Below, piece by piece: positions 10,775 to 23,119 of a DNA stretch of 64,000 nucleotides (position 1 is the stretch's first letter; each line of letters opens with the position of its first letter). The stretch is from Scilla litardierei (lineage: Eukaryota > Streptophyta > Magnoliopsida > Asparagales > Asparagaceae), in contig CM061139.1 in assembly GCA_030789695.1 (NCBI GenBank), forward strand, positions 3,673,878 to 3,737,877. The letters are read 5' to 3'. The position numbers and the translations under genes were made by a program. The notes beneath the pieces were generated by a model. The model worked only from the letters and a program-made list of their open reading frames with translations. It searched no databases and was not told the origin of the DNA.

Positions 10775-10911
10775 CCGTCCTAAGTCGGACGGAACATAGA
10801 CAGAAATATCAGCGGAAAATAATCATGTTAATCTAATTAACATTTAACCCTAAGGTCCAAGACCCTAATCCAAAATCTATGTCGACTTGGGATGGGTCTG
10901 ACCATCCCAAG
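10775..10911 (-). other. R/U5 hairpins of the decayed Copia LTR
   Basis: Three perfect stems: CCGTCC/GGACGG around taagtc (10775-10792), ATGTTAAT/ATTAACAT around cta (10825-10843), and CTTGGGATGG/CCATCCCAAG around gtctga (10886-10911). The same positions fold in the other LTR near 17292-17430, with one stem weakened there by CCATTCC. Confidence 0.75.
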
Positions 10912-11332
10912 AAGGATCTAACCTACTGCGACTAAATTAAACTAATGCTTAAACATATACCCGGAATCTCAACCCTAGAGCAGGCGAGATGTTCTGCACC
11001 GTCTTCCGAGCCGCTCCCGTCCCACGCCGAGCCACTCCTTGAACCGCTCCCCGAACCGCTCCTCGAATCGTTCTGCATCCCGAGGCGATCAATCTCGTGT
11101 CGCCGAGCCAACCACGCACCGAAGAAAGTTTCACGCGAGTGAAACCTCTGCCTAGATTTCGGATCCGAATCCGAACTCCTTTGCGGCTTTGCTAGAGCCC
11201 TCAAGAGTAAGGCAGAAATATTAGGGAGATAGAGAAATATTTAATTTAAGCCTAGATCCGAGCGTGCTCCAACATTTACGAGAGCCGCTCAGATCTAGAG
11301 CTAGGGACGAGTTTTGAGGAGGAGAGCAGACC

Positions 11333-11346
11333 CCTATTTATATAGG
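11333..11346 (-). promoter_or_regulatory. TATA box, 3' LTR of decayed Copia
   Basis: CCTATATAAATAGG on the minus strand. The equivalent in the other LTR is at 17871-17884. Confidence 0.65.
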
Positions 11347-11707
11347 CGGCGAACTGCTCCCCTTTACTCAAAATCTGATGTGGGACTATTAATTGGGTTA
11401 ATTAAAATCAAGTTAGTTTGCGCTTCACAAAGTGCAAACTTCCGTGAATTTTAACTCACTCACTGTTGAGCTTCATGATTGATACAACCTATCAATACGA
11501 AGGGCGTTCAATGGTGAACACATAGGAAAAAACCGTTCGTCAATCGGAGTTCATTTGGCCCTCCAATTGACCGTCCAAAGATCAGCCCAAACAATGTATT
11601 TCGTAAATACAGGCAGCCGTCAGAGAGAAAACGCACCTAGGGTTCGCAACCCTAGGTGTGGGGCCCACACAGTGGCCCCACGCGTCAGTCACATGCACGC
11701 AGCCCGA

Positions 11708-11818
11708 GGGGCGCGTGCCTGGCACGCGCCCGTAGGCGCGTGCCAAGCACGCGCCGGCAGGGCGCACGGAGCGCCCTGCGGGCGCAGGGTGACAGGCACC
11801 CCTTTCGGGGCGCCTCCC
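11708..11818. promoter_or_regulatory. GC-rich palindrome block upstream of TATA
   Basis: Alternating GCGCGTGCC and GGCACGCGCC words (gcgcgtgcctggcacgcgcc, then aggcgcgtgccaagcacg, then agcgccctgcgggcgc). They can pair with each other many ways. It lies about 360 bp upstream of the TATA box. Confidence 0.75.
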
Positions 11819-12105
11819 CTTTTTGCTGCAAACAGGGCCTGACCCTTTGGGCCGGGCCAATAAGGCCTCCCCGTTTTTTTTGTTGTTTTCCAAACACAAA
11901 AATGGACAGCCTTTTGTTTGGGCCTGATTTCTTTGGGCTTCTATTTAAACACTTTAAATAGACTTATTGAGCTCATTTGAACTCTGTTTCTGACGCGGTT
12001 TGAACATGCGTTAAGAGCAGGATGAACCCGTCTTACCAGTAACCTTTTCCTTGCGTTTATTTTATTAAATATTGTTTTAAACAATTTAAAACACATTTAA
12101 TCTCT

Positions 12106-12197
12106 TTTGCATCAAATGCAAATTAGTCCTCTATCTAGGCTTAAATATCATTTGCATCAAAATGCAATTTTCTCTTCTTTTGCATCAAATGCAAATT
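12106..12197. repeat. Three TTTGCAT...ATGCAAA inverted repeats
   Basis: tttgcatcaaatgcaaatt and variants occur at about 12106, 12150 and 12178, and again near 18687-18778 in the other LTR. Each can fold on a 3-4 base loop. Confidence 0.7.
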
Positions 12198-13289
12198 ATT
12201 CTCCCTAACTAATTTCTACCTATTACTAGACGAAGGTCGCACTCTGTGTGAGACCCTACAGCCTGACCCTTACAGTAGGTTGGGCTCGAAGCCCTATACG
12301 GCAGTGACCACGAGCAGTGGTTGCCGTCCCTGCTTCAGGAATCATCATTATGTGGTTGACTCATTGACATGAGTATTGTCGGGACCACCCTGACTGTTTC
12401 CGTGATGAATTCCGCAGTTATAGTCTCTTCGTCTTAACTATGTCGTGTAGATCAAGTCTAGGATACGGTTGAACTGTCAACCCCAATAACTTGACTCCGG
12501 TTAGTTTCTATCGATCTTTAGTCAATTAATGTTGGACTTCTTCCAACATACTCTGCGCAGAGATTATACTAAAGACCGAACTAACTCTACGACACTAACT
12601 CCCATTGACCGGGAGAGACGAATCCTCTCTTGGTCATTACTCGCCTCGTACGTTTCAAGTGACACCCAATCAAAAGACCTTTCGACAGGCCTTGCCTCGA
12701 AGCTAGGTCAGTTGATCTAAGTGGCACCGTTCACGCACAGGTTCGTCAAAAGACCTCAAGTCAAAAGACCAACTAGCGTATCATCACTAAGAGTTATCAT
12801 TGACAGATTGGTCAACGTAACCATATGATAACTCTTGTGGATCGTTCAGTGAACTCATTCTCTAATGAGCACATGTGTCTTGTCTCCGACTTCGCCAAGT
12901 CGAACGATCATGAGATCATCGCCACCGCTTAACGGTGAAAACTAAGACACAATGGTCTATCCGATGTTTCGATATCCTTGTCTCGAAACATCTACGACCA
13001 CGAACTCTTTTAGACTTATACTACAGATGGTCAAACATTTCTTCATGATCGAGATACTCATCTCGATATCTGTTTGACCTTGCATAAAGTCTCAGGACTT
13101 TACCTAAGTTGGTATCTAATGTTAACTACATTATAATATAACTTAGATAAATCATTACCAAACAGCTTACTGTTATTTCGAACAAGACGTTTGTGCTATT
13201 CACACAGAGATAAATAGCCTGGAGGGCATCATTCTCCTACATCTCCCACTTGCACTCAAGCCCATTTATCTTGGTATCTTATACCGTTT

Positions 13290-13349
13290 TTACACATAAG
13301 TTTTCCCGACTTCATGTGGTAGAGCCTTCGTGAGTGGATCTGCTAAAAC
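13290..13349 (-). pseudogene. C-terminal stub of Copia pol (RNase H end)
   Basis: The minus strand reads VLADPLTKALPHEVGKTYV then stop. ADPLTKALP is the conserved tail of Copia polyproteins just after RNase H in Tork/Angela-like lineages; SIRE-type elements such as Copia-2 have ADIFTKPL instead. It lies the expected short distance from the polypurine tract. Upstream pol is decayed beyond reading, so this is a remnant only. Confidence 0.6.
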
Positions 13350-16300
13350 CATCTACACTATAGACTTAAGGGGTTTCTATGTTCATGTTAGACCAACTAT
13401 TTGAATCTCATCAAATAATTCACTTGGTCTTTCGGAATCCATAATATTTTATTTACTAGGATCTTATCCAGTTCATCGTACTTTACGATAATAATTTTAA
13501 ATTTGTCACTGGTCATTTCAAATGGCTCATATTTATTTCTGATAAAGTGTCAAACCTTTTGAAAACTTTGTCAAAATAAATGTTCCATCCCTTTGATGTC
13601 TCACATGTAATTTATACGCTCCTACTGACCTTGAAAACTTTCTGGTTAATTCATATAAGTTGATTCGTCTAAATCATATTTAGAAAAATGAACTTATAAG
13701 TGAATACTCCAATTTTCATGGTCAACATGAGCGTTTCACATCGAGTTTGGTCCGAGTAGATCTGTACACATCTACTGGCTAGACGGTTTCAACATAATCC
13801 GTTTATAGGAATTAATATGAAAACCGTTCTCGACCAACATGATTGCACTTCACTATTTTCCTTTCTGCACCAACCTTTCAACTTAAAGATTTACTTGCAG
13901 AAAATGAGGAAACATTTTCCTTGTGCACGTAAACTAAATTCCAAAATTTATTTACGCACATGGACCTATTCTGATTGCATCAAATTTTAAATCGGAGTTA
14001 CTACTCCGAATTTTATCCTAGAAGTTGACTAAGTCATCATCAATTATGATGTCTAACTCGACTTTTCGTCTCACGAAATTCGAGTAATTATACAACTTCC
14101 TAATGATTGATTTTATGAATATCTTATTGATATGTCCTCATAGAACATTATCAAAACCTAGGCATTACTATCTGGGACTTAACCCAGAGGGAGGACTTAA
14201 CTCAGAGTCACTTACAATGGATCACACCAAGTCTAACTAAGTGTGATTCATACCTTTTAACACACAGATGTGTTAACAGACTTGACCTGAGAGAAAATCA
14301 CATTTTCTTTTAATTGCGCAAGATTTAATGTAGCTAAGTATTAGACTATTCGATCTAATCGAATCAGTTTAAATACTTTAGTCATTTCGTTCTTTATTTT
14401 ATCAGACTTGTGTTTCATCAAGAACACGTGTCTTAATAAAATATACGAATAACTTATTTTGGTTAATCTAGACTCGGGTACATCAGTATGTACCATACTG
14501 AGTTCGACAACTCATTCTCCCACTGTCTTATAGATGGGTTTCAGCCATTATATCTAAGAGGATAAGACTCACAAGTGTTCGTAGACTTCATAATACGAGA
14601 GGTCAGACCCCTCTTTATGTGACTTGTGAAGCTTAGTCTCTCGATACGGCCTAGTCTATTTTGCCATACAAGTTAGCTACTATCTTGTGTGTTTATATAT
14701 ATTAACATTTAATATATATATTATCGTTATACATATTACTCATTGCTTCAGAAGCAATGTGACGACATTCGTCAAAATGTGTTAACCTTTAGTATAACAA
14801 TAATTACGAAATCGTGACATCAAAATATGTCACATTTTCGTTTCCTCCTACTTAAGCCTTTACTAATGATAAATTAAACTATTTAACTCGATTGACTTTC
14901 CGGAGTGCCTTCTTCTTTTTCTAAATCACATTTAGATATTAAAAAGCCCAACATAAATAAATAGATATGCAAGCATCTCATGTAACCAAACGCCTGAGAG
15001 TTGCAATCTTGAGTGTAGCTCAAGAAGTTGCTTGACTCAAGATCCGGTTGGGATACATAGTCTTGCACCGCTCATGCACTCGTATTCGACTCAAACAGTT
15101 TGATCGAATTCTCGAACTTTACGGATCAAAATTGTTTGTCCATACAACCTTGAGGGTAGCTCGACAAGTTGTAGGGAGTTACATACTTCGAATATCCTAT
15201 ATGTTCAAGCTGCCTCATATAGAGACGAGTGTCATGTAGCTTGAATTTATTTGTTGGACCCAGAGCTTAACGAAATCATATTTCTCAAGTCTGTTTCTTT
15301 AGAAGGTCATTTTAAATAATGTCAACGAGAATATAGTTTTAATTCTATCAATTAGAATTTAACTTGATATTCAATTAATCAACCTATTTGACCAGTTAAC
15401 TACTTCCATTAAAATATTATAATTAGATTCCTTCGGTAAACATAGTCTTGCCCTTGTTTAGCATACGTTCAATATTAAATATAGGTAGAATGGCTTTTAT
15501 CTATCTATATCCTCCCACTATTTTTACGATCGTTTCAAAGCTTAATAACGAACGATTTAATCGAATTAAAATTAATGGGTAAGAGGTCCAATCACCCTGA
15601 GTCTAAGCAACCTTCAGTGTAGCTCAACAAGTTGATTGACTCTGTAATCGGAAGATGACTCTTCATCGATCATATCAGATATGACTCTCTTAATCGATTT
15701 TTTCCCCTAGCCATTTGTGATCATGAGTGTGCTCATCCAAATCACAATGTCTAGTCTAGTCGGACCCTTGTTTTCGTGTCTAGCCTGACTTGCTCCGGCG
15801 CTCGGTGTATTCACGACACGTCAGTTTGGGTCAGGTCTTAGACTACATCTAGCCAGACTACATCGTTGACTTAACTTACGCCGGCGCTCGGGCTACGAGA
15901 CGACGGTTTGGGTCAGTCAAGATTTCATCTTATGTATTTAAGGAGTAGGTTTCTATAAGGTTGCCATGTTACAGCTTGAGTGAATCTCAACAACTATAAC
16001 ACTGGTCCTATAGCTGTCAACCCCTAAAACAAGGAGGGCTACGGCTAATCTTGAAAAAGATCGTTAACGTATTTGACTTGGATATAGTCCAGGGTGTCAT
16101 ACAATCATGATTCGCGACATTACAGTCCAGTGGAACACAACCATGGAATTGACTAAGCCAGGATCACTATCCCTTAAAGGGTGATCCAGAACTCTTAGCC
16201 AAGCACATTGACTGGATCATGGTCCATTGAATGATGCTTCTCAATTTTATATGTGTGCCATAGACTAAACAACTTTTATTAACAACTAATTAATCCTATC

Positions 16301-17235
16301 AACTAGTTGAATCCTTAAATTCAAAATTTTAGGATTTGTTTAATAATTTTTATTAAGTCCTTATCAACTATAAGGTTCATGTGCTATCCTAATCGTTATT
16401 AAGATTTTAAAAAACTTATTAACCAACGCTAAAAGCGAAGTCCTTTAATGAAAATTAATTATAACAATTAGAATTAAAAAATCATTAAAGGGACTACCCT
16501 AATCAGGAATTAGGTCTTGAAGTGTTGTTAATATTTTATTAAAACATAGCATGTCATTAAAATTCAAGAAATAAATTTTAATCAATACTTAATGGCTAAC
16601 ATAAAGGGTTGTCTTGTGTTATCAAATAAGGGACAAGGTTGTGCATAGCCATTAACATAAGATTACACTAATTTTATCGCATAAAAATAAAAGTGTACAC
16701 CTAGTTAACAATTTAAATAGAACAATGTCTATCACATAAACAATTTTAATCACATAAACAATTTTAGCATGCAAACATAAATTTAACATTTAAATTTAAA
16801 ATATGATTAAAAATATTTTATTTTTATCTCATAAAAACTTGTTTTTTAAAATCACAAATTTGCATGCTACTTTAAAAAAATTTATCGCATAAAAAATTTT
16901 AACCTTTAAAATCAGTTTTAAAATATCTTATAAATTTAAAACATCATTTTAAAAATTTCATGCTTAAAAATTTTATCACATAAAATATTTAAACATCTAA
17001 ATAATTTTAAACTTATCTCATAAAGTTTAAAAGATTTAAAATTAGTTTTAAAAATTATCACATAAATTTTAAAACGTCATTTAAAAAAACTTCATATTCA
17101 AAAATTTATCACATAGATTTTTAAACATCAAAACATTTTTAAAATTTATCTCCTAACTTTAAAAACATTTTTAAAAGTATTTAAAAGCATTTCAATTGTT
17201 TAAAAAAATCGCAGGCTAGATCGTAACACAGACCA

Positions 17236-17248
17236 TGCTCCGATACCA
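17236..17248 (-). other. Primer binding site (initiator tRNA-Met type)
   Basis: Minus-strand TGGTATCGGAGCA begins one base inside the right LTR and matches the plant tRNA-iMet 3' complement TGGTATCRGAGC. Confidence 0.8.
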
Positions 17249-17249
17249 T

Positions 17250-19820
17250 TGAAGGGGTTTCTGGGACCCTTAGGGCACAAAAACTCTATGCCCGTCCTAA
17301 GTCGGACGGAACATAGACAGAAATAGCAGCGGAAAATAATCATGTTAATCTAATTAACATTTAACCCTAAGGTCCAAGACCATAATCCAAGATCTATGCC
17401 GACTTGGGATGGGTCTGACCATTCCAAGAAGTATATAACCTACTGCGACTAAATTAAACTAATGCTTAAACACATACCCAGAATCTCAACCCTGGAGCAG
17501 GCGAGATGTTCTGCACCGTCTTCCGAGCCGCTCCCGTCCCACACCGAGCCGCTCCCGTCCCACACTGAGCCGCTCCTTGAACCTCTCCCCGAACCGCTCC
17601 TCGAACCGCTCCGCATCCCGATGCGATCAATCCCGTGTCACCGAGCCAACCACGCGCCGAAGAAAGTTTCACGCGAGTGAAACCTCCGCCTAGATTTCGG
17701 ATCCGAATCCAAACTCCTTTGCGGCTTTGCTAGAGCTTTTAAGAGTAAGGCAGAAATATTAGGGAGATAGAGAAATATTTAATTTAAGCCTAGATCCGAG
17801 CGTGCTCCAATATTTACGAGAGCCGCTCAGATCTAGAGTTTGGGACGAGTTTTGAGGAGGAGAGCAGACCCCTATTTATATAGGCGGTGAACTGCTCCCC
17901 TTTACTCAAAATCCGATGTGGGACTATTAATTGGGTTAATTAAAATCAAGTTAGTTTGCACTTCACAAAGTGCAAACTTCCGTGAATTTTAACTCACTCA
18001 CTGTTGAGCTTCATTATTGATACAACCTATCAATACGAAGGGCGTTCAACGGTGAACGCATAGGAAAAAACCGTTTGTCAATCGGAGTTCGTTTGACCCT
18101 CCAATTGACCATCCAAAGATCAGCCCAAACAATGTATTTCGTAAATACAGGCAGCCGTCAGAGAGAAAACGCACCTAGGGTTCGCAACCCTAGGTGTGGG
18201 GCCCACACAGAGGCCCCACGCGTCAGTCACGCGCACGCAGCCCGAGGGGCGCTTGCCTGGCACGCGCCCGCAGGCGCGTGCCAAGCACGCGCCACTGCAG
18301 GGCGCTGGCGACCTGTGGCGCGTGCCAAGTACGCGCCGGCAGGGCGCACGGAGCGCCCTGCGGGCGCAGGGTGACAGGCGCCCGAAAGGGGAGCCTCCCC
18401 TTTTTGCTGCAAACAGGGCCCGGCCTTTTGGGCCGGGCCAATAAGGCCTCCCCCTTTTTTTGTTGTTTTCCAAACACAAAAATGGACAGTCTTTTGTTTG
18501 GGCCTGATTTCTTTGGGCTTCTATTTAAACACTTTAAATAGACTTATTGAGCTCATTTGAACTCCGTTTCTGACGCGGTTTGAACCTGCGTTAAGAGCAT
18601 GATGAACCCGTCTTATCAGTAACCTTTTCCTTACGTTTATTTTATTAAATATTGTTTTAAACAATTTAAAACACATTTAATCTCTTTTGCATCAAATGCA
18701 AATTAGTCCCCTATCTAGGCTTAAATATCATTTGCATCAAAATGCAATTTTCTCTTCTTTTGCATCAAATGCAAATTATTCTCCCTAACTAATTTCTACC
18801 TATTACTAGACGAAGGTCGCACTCTGTGTGAGACCCTACAGCCTGACCCTTACAACAGGTTGAGCTCGAAGCCCTATACGTCAATGACCACGAGCAGTGG
18901 TTGACGTCCCTGCTTCAGGAATCATCATTATGTGGTTGACTCATTGACATAAGTATTGTCAGGACCACACCGACTGTTTCCGTGATGAATTCCGCAGTTA
19001 TAGTCTCTTCGTCTTAACTATGTCGTGTAGATCAAGTCTAGGGTACGGTTGAACTGTCAACCCCAATAACTTGACTCCGGTTAGTTTCTATCGATCTTTA
19101 GTCAATTAATGTTGGACTTCTTCCAACATACTCTGCGCAGAGATTATACTAAAGACCGAACTAACTCAAGACACTAACTCCCATTGACCGGGAGAGACGA
19201 ATCCTCTCTTGGTCATTACTCGCCTCGTACGTTTCAAGTGACACCCAATCAAAAGAACTTTCGACAGGCCTTGCCTCGAAGCTAGGTCAGTTGATCTAAG
19301 TGGCACCGTTCACGCACAGGTTTGTCAAATGACCTCAAGTCAAAAGACCAACTAGCGTATCATCACTAAGAGTTATCATTGACAGATTGGTCAACGTAAC
19401 CATATGATAACTCTTGTGGATCGTTCAGTGAACTCAGTCTCTAATGAGCACATGTGTCTTGTCACCGACTTCGCCAAGTCAAACAATCATGAGATCATCG
19501 CCACCGCTTAACAGTGAAGACTAAGACAGAATGGTCTATCCGATGTTTCGATATCCTTGTCTCGAAACATCTACGACCACGAACCCTTTTAGACTTATGC
19601 TACAGATGGTCAAACATTTCTCCATGATCGAGATACTCATCTTGATATCTGTTTGACCTTGCATAAAGTCTCAGGACTTTACGTAAGTTGGTATCTAATG
19701 TTAACTACATTATAATATAACTTAGATAAATCATTACCAAACAACTTACTGTTATTTCGAACAAGATGTTTGTGCTATTCACACAGAGATAAATAGCATG
19801 GAAGGCATCATTCTCCTACA
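17250..19820 (-). repeat. 5' LTR of the decayed Copia
   Basis: Partner of 10733-13241, about 60 bp longer. Extra sequence lies mainly in the GC palindrome block (18245-18397, additional gcgcgtgccaagtacgcgcc copy), plus a 21 bp duplication of cgctcccgtcccacaccgag near 17530. Confidence 0.9.
18245..18397. promoter_or_regulatory. Expanded GC palindrome block in 5' LTR
   Basis: Same word family as 11708-11818, with at least one extra GGCGCGTGCC unit and a ggcgctggcgacctgtggcg insertion. The TATA box is at 17871-17884 downstream on the minus strand. Confidence 0.75.
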
Positions 19821-19858
19821 GAACCCCTACTAAAGGCATGAGCAGATGAAGATGCCAT
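19821..19858 (-). pseudogene. N-terminal codons of Tat antisense ORF
   Basis: ATG at 19858 (minus) opens MASSSAHAFSRG and runs in phase into 10732 when the decayed Copia is removed. Together with 10203-10732, 6931-7874 and 6352-6834 it makes one gene split by two transposon insertions and several point lesions. The forward frame at 19846-20046 is its shadow. Confidence 0.5.
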
Positions 19859-19962
19859 CACCAAAGAAGGAAATCTGGGTCAAGGATGCCAAAGATGATG
19901 ATTTCGATATCCCTCTGGAACCGTCTTATTTAGACGGGACGATCTCATTATGTTGGGACACG

Positions 19963-20365
19963 TGTTGGAAATCTAGGCATCCCAGTATCTTGAATTTCAA
20001 ATCGACGCATCGTCCAAATAAGAAGAGCAAGCATTTTGGTGCCTAAAACTCGAGTACTCGTTCCTCGTCTCGTGCCCCAATAATAAGATGTAACGTCACT
20101 TGACCCCTAACAGACAGACTGTCTGTGCTCGAGCGATGGAGGCCATTGTTGCACCCTTGGGCCGGTTCTCGAGGGAATCATTCGGTGGGCAATAAAAGCC
20201 CACAAAGCCCATGAAAGAAGCCCAATGTTGACTCAGTCAAAGCCCACGTACCATTTGCTTGTTGCACTTCCACCCATTAAACGTGGGATTGAAGGAAGCT
20301 CATAAATAGCAGGAACATGGGTGACGATTACCCTTATTAAGGGAGGGAGGATCGTGGCACCATAA
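19963..20365 (+). mobile_element. LTR of Tat-lineage Gypsy, first part
   Basis: Candidate start TGTTGGAAATCTAGG at 19963 (19951 is possible). It contains ataaaagcccacaaagccca and gctcataaatagcagg, and is cut at 20365 by Copia-1. It resumes at 61969 with a TATA box and a U5 that fits Tat/RIRE-type LTRs. No clear polypurine tract precedes it, so the start is uncertain. Confidence 0.5.
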
Positions 20366-20582
20366 TGTAGGGATCGTCTAACCCTTGCAATACTAACAAC
20401 ACACACTAGAGGGGGGTGAATAGTGTAATGGCAATAAAATTGTCTAAATAAAATTTAACTTGCAAATGCGGAATTATAAATGCAAGAGGAATTAAATGGC
20501 ACAATAAATCCAAACGCAAACACAAAGTTTTACCCTGGTTCCCCAAACTTGGGTACATCCAGCCACACCAGTATTCACTATA

Positions 20583-20880
20583 TATTCCCACACAGAGAAG
20601 TGAATACAAATCCCACAAAGAGATACCTCACAAAGAGGATTTATGCCTTACACAAGGACCCAACCAATCCTACACAAGGATCAAGATTCCCGCACAGAGA
20701 ATCACTAACTCCCACTCAGAGAATTAGGGTTAGTCCTACACTAGGACACTAAACTCCCACAAAGAGAGTTACTCCGACAAAGAGAGTATCCTAAGTCCCA
20801 CAAAGAGACAACCTCCCACAAAGAGAGAAACTCCCACAAAGAGAGAAAGTCCTAATCCCACAAAGAGAAATAGGAAAGCA
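20583..20880 (-). other. Constant-loop hairpin run, Copia-1 R/U5
   Basis: The word CCACAAAGA (variants ccacacaga, ccgcacaga, cgacaaaga) recurs, each time flanked by short arms that pair with each other but differ from unit to unit. Examples: AACTC/GAGTT (20752-20770), TACTC/GAGTA (20770-20788), GATTC/GAATC (20685-20703), TATTC/GAATA (20583-20606), plus ATCCT/AGGAT (20667-20681), GTCCT/AGGAC (20733-20747) and CCTC/GAGG (20626-20638) on shorter loops. It is transcribed, lying about 270-570 bases after the TATA box. Confidence 0.85.
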
Positions 20881-21153
20881 ATTTACACCTTGTAAAGTAA
20901 ATACTCTTACCTATGCCTTGAGATGCTTACTCATGAATGAATGCAAGGCATGGAAGAGGATCTCCAATTGTTGGAATATGCTTGAGAGCACTTGGATGAT
21001 TTCCCTTGAGCTGGACTTCAATGCATGAAGAAAGATGAATGCTCAATAGAGGGAAATGAGAGAGCTTGAGAGTGGCTTAATGATCTCTTGAGATTTTCTA
21101 TAGAATCAAGAGTTTTTCAAATGTTGTCAAGAGTTCTTAAGAATGGCAGCACA

Positions 21154-21167
21154 CTTATATATATAGG
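21154..21167 (-). promoter_or_regulatory. TATA box of Copia-1 left LTR
   Basis: CCTATATATATAAG on the minus strand, about 90 bp downstream of the palindrome array. The right-LTR counterpart is at 25706-25718. Confidence 0.7.
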
Positions 21168-21253
21168 AATCCTATATCAAGCCCCAAAACCCAAAGAAAC
21201 AGCCAGAAAAACAAATCTGCAACGGCTAGAAACTGGGTGAAAATGACAGGAAC

Positions 21254-21774
21254 AGTTGACTGATGATCATAAGACAGTCGACTGATCAACGGCTAGAAAA
21301 TATCCAACGGCTATAATCTGAGCCAGGACAGTCGACTGACGAAGTCAATACAGTCGACTGACAAACAGGACAGGCACCTGTAAATCCTTCAGCAGACGAC
21401 TGCTGCAGGGGATGGATCGAAACAGAGAGCTGCACTCTTTCTCCAATTCTTCGCACAGGTGACTGGTGTTAATACTACAGTCGACTGTCGAATAGTCAGG
21501 CGACTGTATATTCTTCATCAGTCGACTACTGTAAAGTATGGAGAGAAGACAGAGAGATGCAGAGATTGCACTTACGCTAGACAGGTGACTGTTGACCAAA
21601 TCTCAGGCTAAATGTACAGGCGACTGGGAACTGATTGACAGGCGACTGTGCGTAAAACTCAAGTTTGAGTCAATAGAAATGTTGACTTGAGCAGTGCATA
21701 TCAGGCAACTGTAGAAGGATCTACAGGCCACTGGAAATCACCCAGTTGACTGTGTTTCCCTCAACAGGCGACTG
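21254..21774. promoter_or_regulatory. CAGTCGACTG/CAGGCGACTG array, Copia-1 U3
   Basis: About 17 ten-base words of consensus CAGKCGACTG at irregular 20-40 bp spacing, several perfect palindromes, separated by unrelated sequence. They end about 90 bp upstream of the TATA box. The copy in the right LTR is 25804-26330. Confidence 0.9.
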
Positions 21775-22188
21775 ACAGAAAGAGTGAACCTATTGGGTTG
21801 GATTCTATGATAATCCTAAGGTTCACTAAGATGGTTAAATGCATGAGCATGAATGAGTAAACCATCTAGCAAGGCATTACATCAACCCTAGACTCAAAAG
21901 AGAGAGAAAGCAATAAAGTAAATTACATGAATTACAATGCTTTCAAAAGAGTCTAAGTCTTCAATCTTGATGCCTTGAAAGCTCTCCATCATCTCCAAGC
22001 TTTGGCACTTCTTGAGTCCAAACTTTGGCTCTTCTTCACATGATTTCCATCCTTACACCAAGTGATTAGTCTCCAAGAAATATATCCTTGAAAAAAGCTG
22101 AGAGACTAAAACATGAGATTCATTAGCAACAACATAATGTTGTGATCATCATCAAAATAAGATTGGTATGAAACACCAATACTCAACA

Positions 22189-23119
22189 ATCTCCCCCTTT
22201 TTGATGATGACACACATTATGTAAATCATAAAGAATTAAAGCACAAAGCTAATGATCTCCCCCTACTTATATGCACCAATTAAAGAATGAGCTACACTGA
22301 GGTAAAAACTCATAAACTAATAACAACATGGTGACATATAATAGGCATGGATTACATAAACCAATTGCAAAGTAAAAAATCATGCAAACAAGAATGGTTT
22401 ATCTAATCCCATATATCTCTTCCCTATAGAGATATCTCTCCCCATATGTATATGTATATATCTCTCCCCCTATAGATATGATCACATAATGCATATATCT
22501 CTCCCCCTTGACATCGTCAAAAAGGTGGACATAAAAAACACCCCCCTTTATCATCTTAACTAAGATGTGACAATATGCAAGAAAAGAAAGATATGTATGA
22601 TACCAAATATAAAATTTAGTGGGTATCAGTTCACTATCCCATGCTCCCCCTAGATCATAGAAATGGTCAACTTTTGATTTCTAGGATCTAATACCAATTA
22701 ATTATTAGAGCCATGTGCCTTAAGTGTATCAAAGCAATAGATATGAAAAAAAAATCAAGCTTCAAAGATACACACGAATATTGCCAAAAAAATTGAGATA
22801 TGAAACAAGTTGGCAATAAACAAGAGGTTTGGTTTGAGACCCAAAATAACCAAATATAAATAATGATCTCAAAACAAAAACCTCCGAAATGAGAGTTAAA
22901 ATATGTTCTTAAAATAATTTAAACATACATTATATTAACTCCCCCATTGACATACACATAGATCATGCATGTATGTCAATAAACCCCAAGGTCCCAATTT
23001 TCATGAAAAGAAACAAATTTGAAAAATATTTTCAAAAACATGAAACACACACAATCAATGGGTATGCTAAAAAAACATAGAAGCATAATACCCATGCAAT
23101 ATGCAAATGTGTGAGGAAC
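22189..23119 (-). other. Copia-1 3' untranslated region with polypurine tract
   Basis: The polypurine tract is 22189-22200 (minus AAAGGGGGAGAT abutting the LTR). The rest is AT-rich, with repeated atatctctcccc words at 22420-22510. Nothing coding. Confidence 0.8.

Larger units (their letters stand above)
10733..13241 (-). repeat. 3' LTR of the decayed Copia
   Basis: It runs from TGAAGGGGTTTCTGGGACAC to ATTCTCCTACA. It contains R/U5 hairpins (10775-10911), a TATA box (11333-11346), a GC palindrome block (11708-11818) and TTTGCAT inverted repeats (12106-12197). The reading frames in 11555-11961 are products of the GC-rich block and are not genes. Confidence 0.9.
13242..17249 (-). mobile_element. 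Internal region of decayed Copia, no open coding frame
   Basis: The polypurine tract is at 13242-13252 (minus: AAGTGGGAGA against the LTR). A pol end remnant is at 13290-13349. The rest is AT-rich and decayed. 16541-17210 is dominated by degenerate ttttaaa and atcacataaa words. No gag, integrase or reverse transcriptase motif could be read by eye. Confidence 0.7.
10733..19820 (-). mobile_element. Decayed non-autonomous Copia element, 9.1 kb, TSD GAACC
   Basis: Two long LTRs (10733-13241 and 17250-19820; TG...CA ends) bound a 4 kb internal region. GAACC is duplicated at 10728-10732 and 19821-19825. The primer site lies beside the right LTR, so the element reads on the minus strand. The LTRs differ by several percent by eye, plus a ~60 bp GC-rich expansion, so it is older than the Athila and Copia-2 insertions. 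Only a stub of RNase H is recognisable, so it could move only with help. Confidence 0.9.
20366..22188 (-). repeat. 3' LTR of Copia-1
   Basis: TGTAGGGATCG...ACTCAACA, 1.8 kb. From lower to higher coordinate it holds the hairpin run 20583-20880, the TATA box at 21154-21167 and the palindrome array at 21254-21774. Confidence 0.93.

Noticed and set aside
11555..11961. Overlapping ~100-residue frames on both strands (also at 18075-18541)
   Set aside because: Produced by the GC-rich palindrome block of an LTR; duplicated only because the LTR is.
21254..21774. Short palindromes with unique spacers, CRISPR-like
   Set aside because: Ten-base words at irregular spacing inside an LTR promoter, no cas genes, eukaryotic genome.
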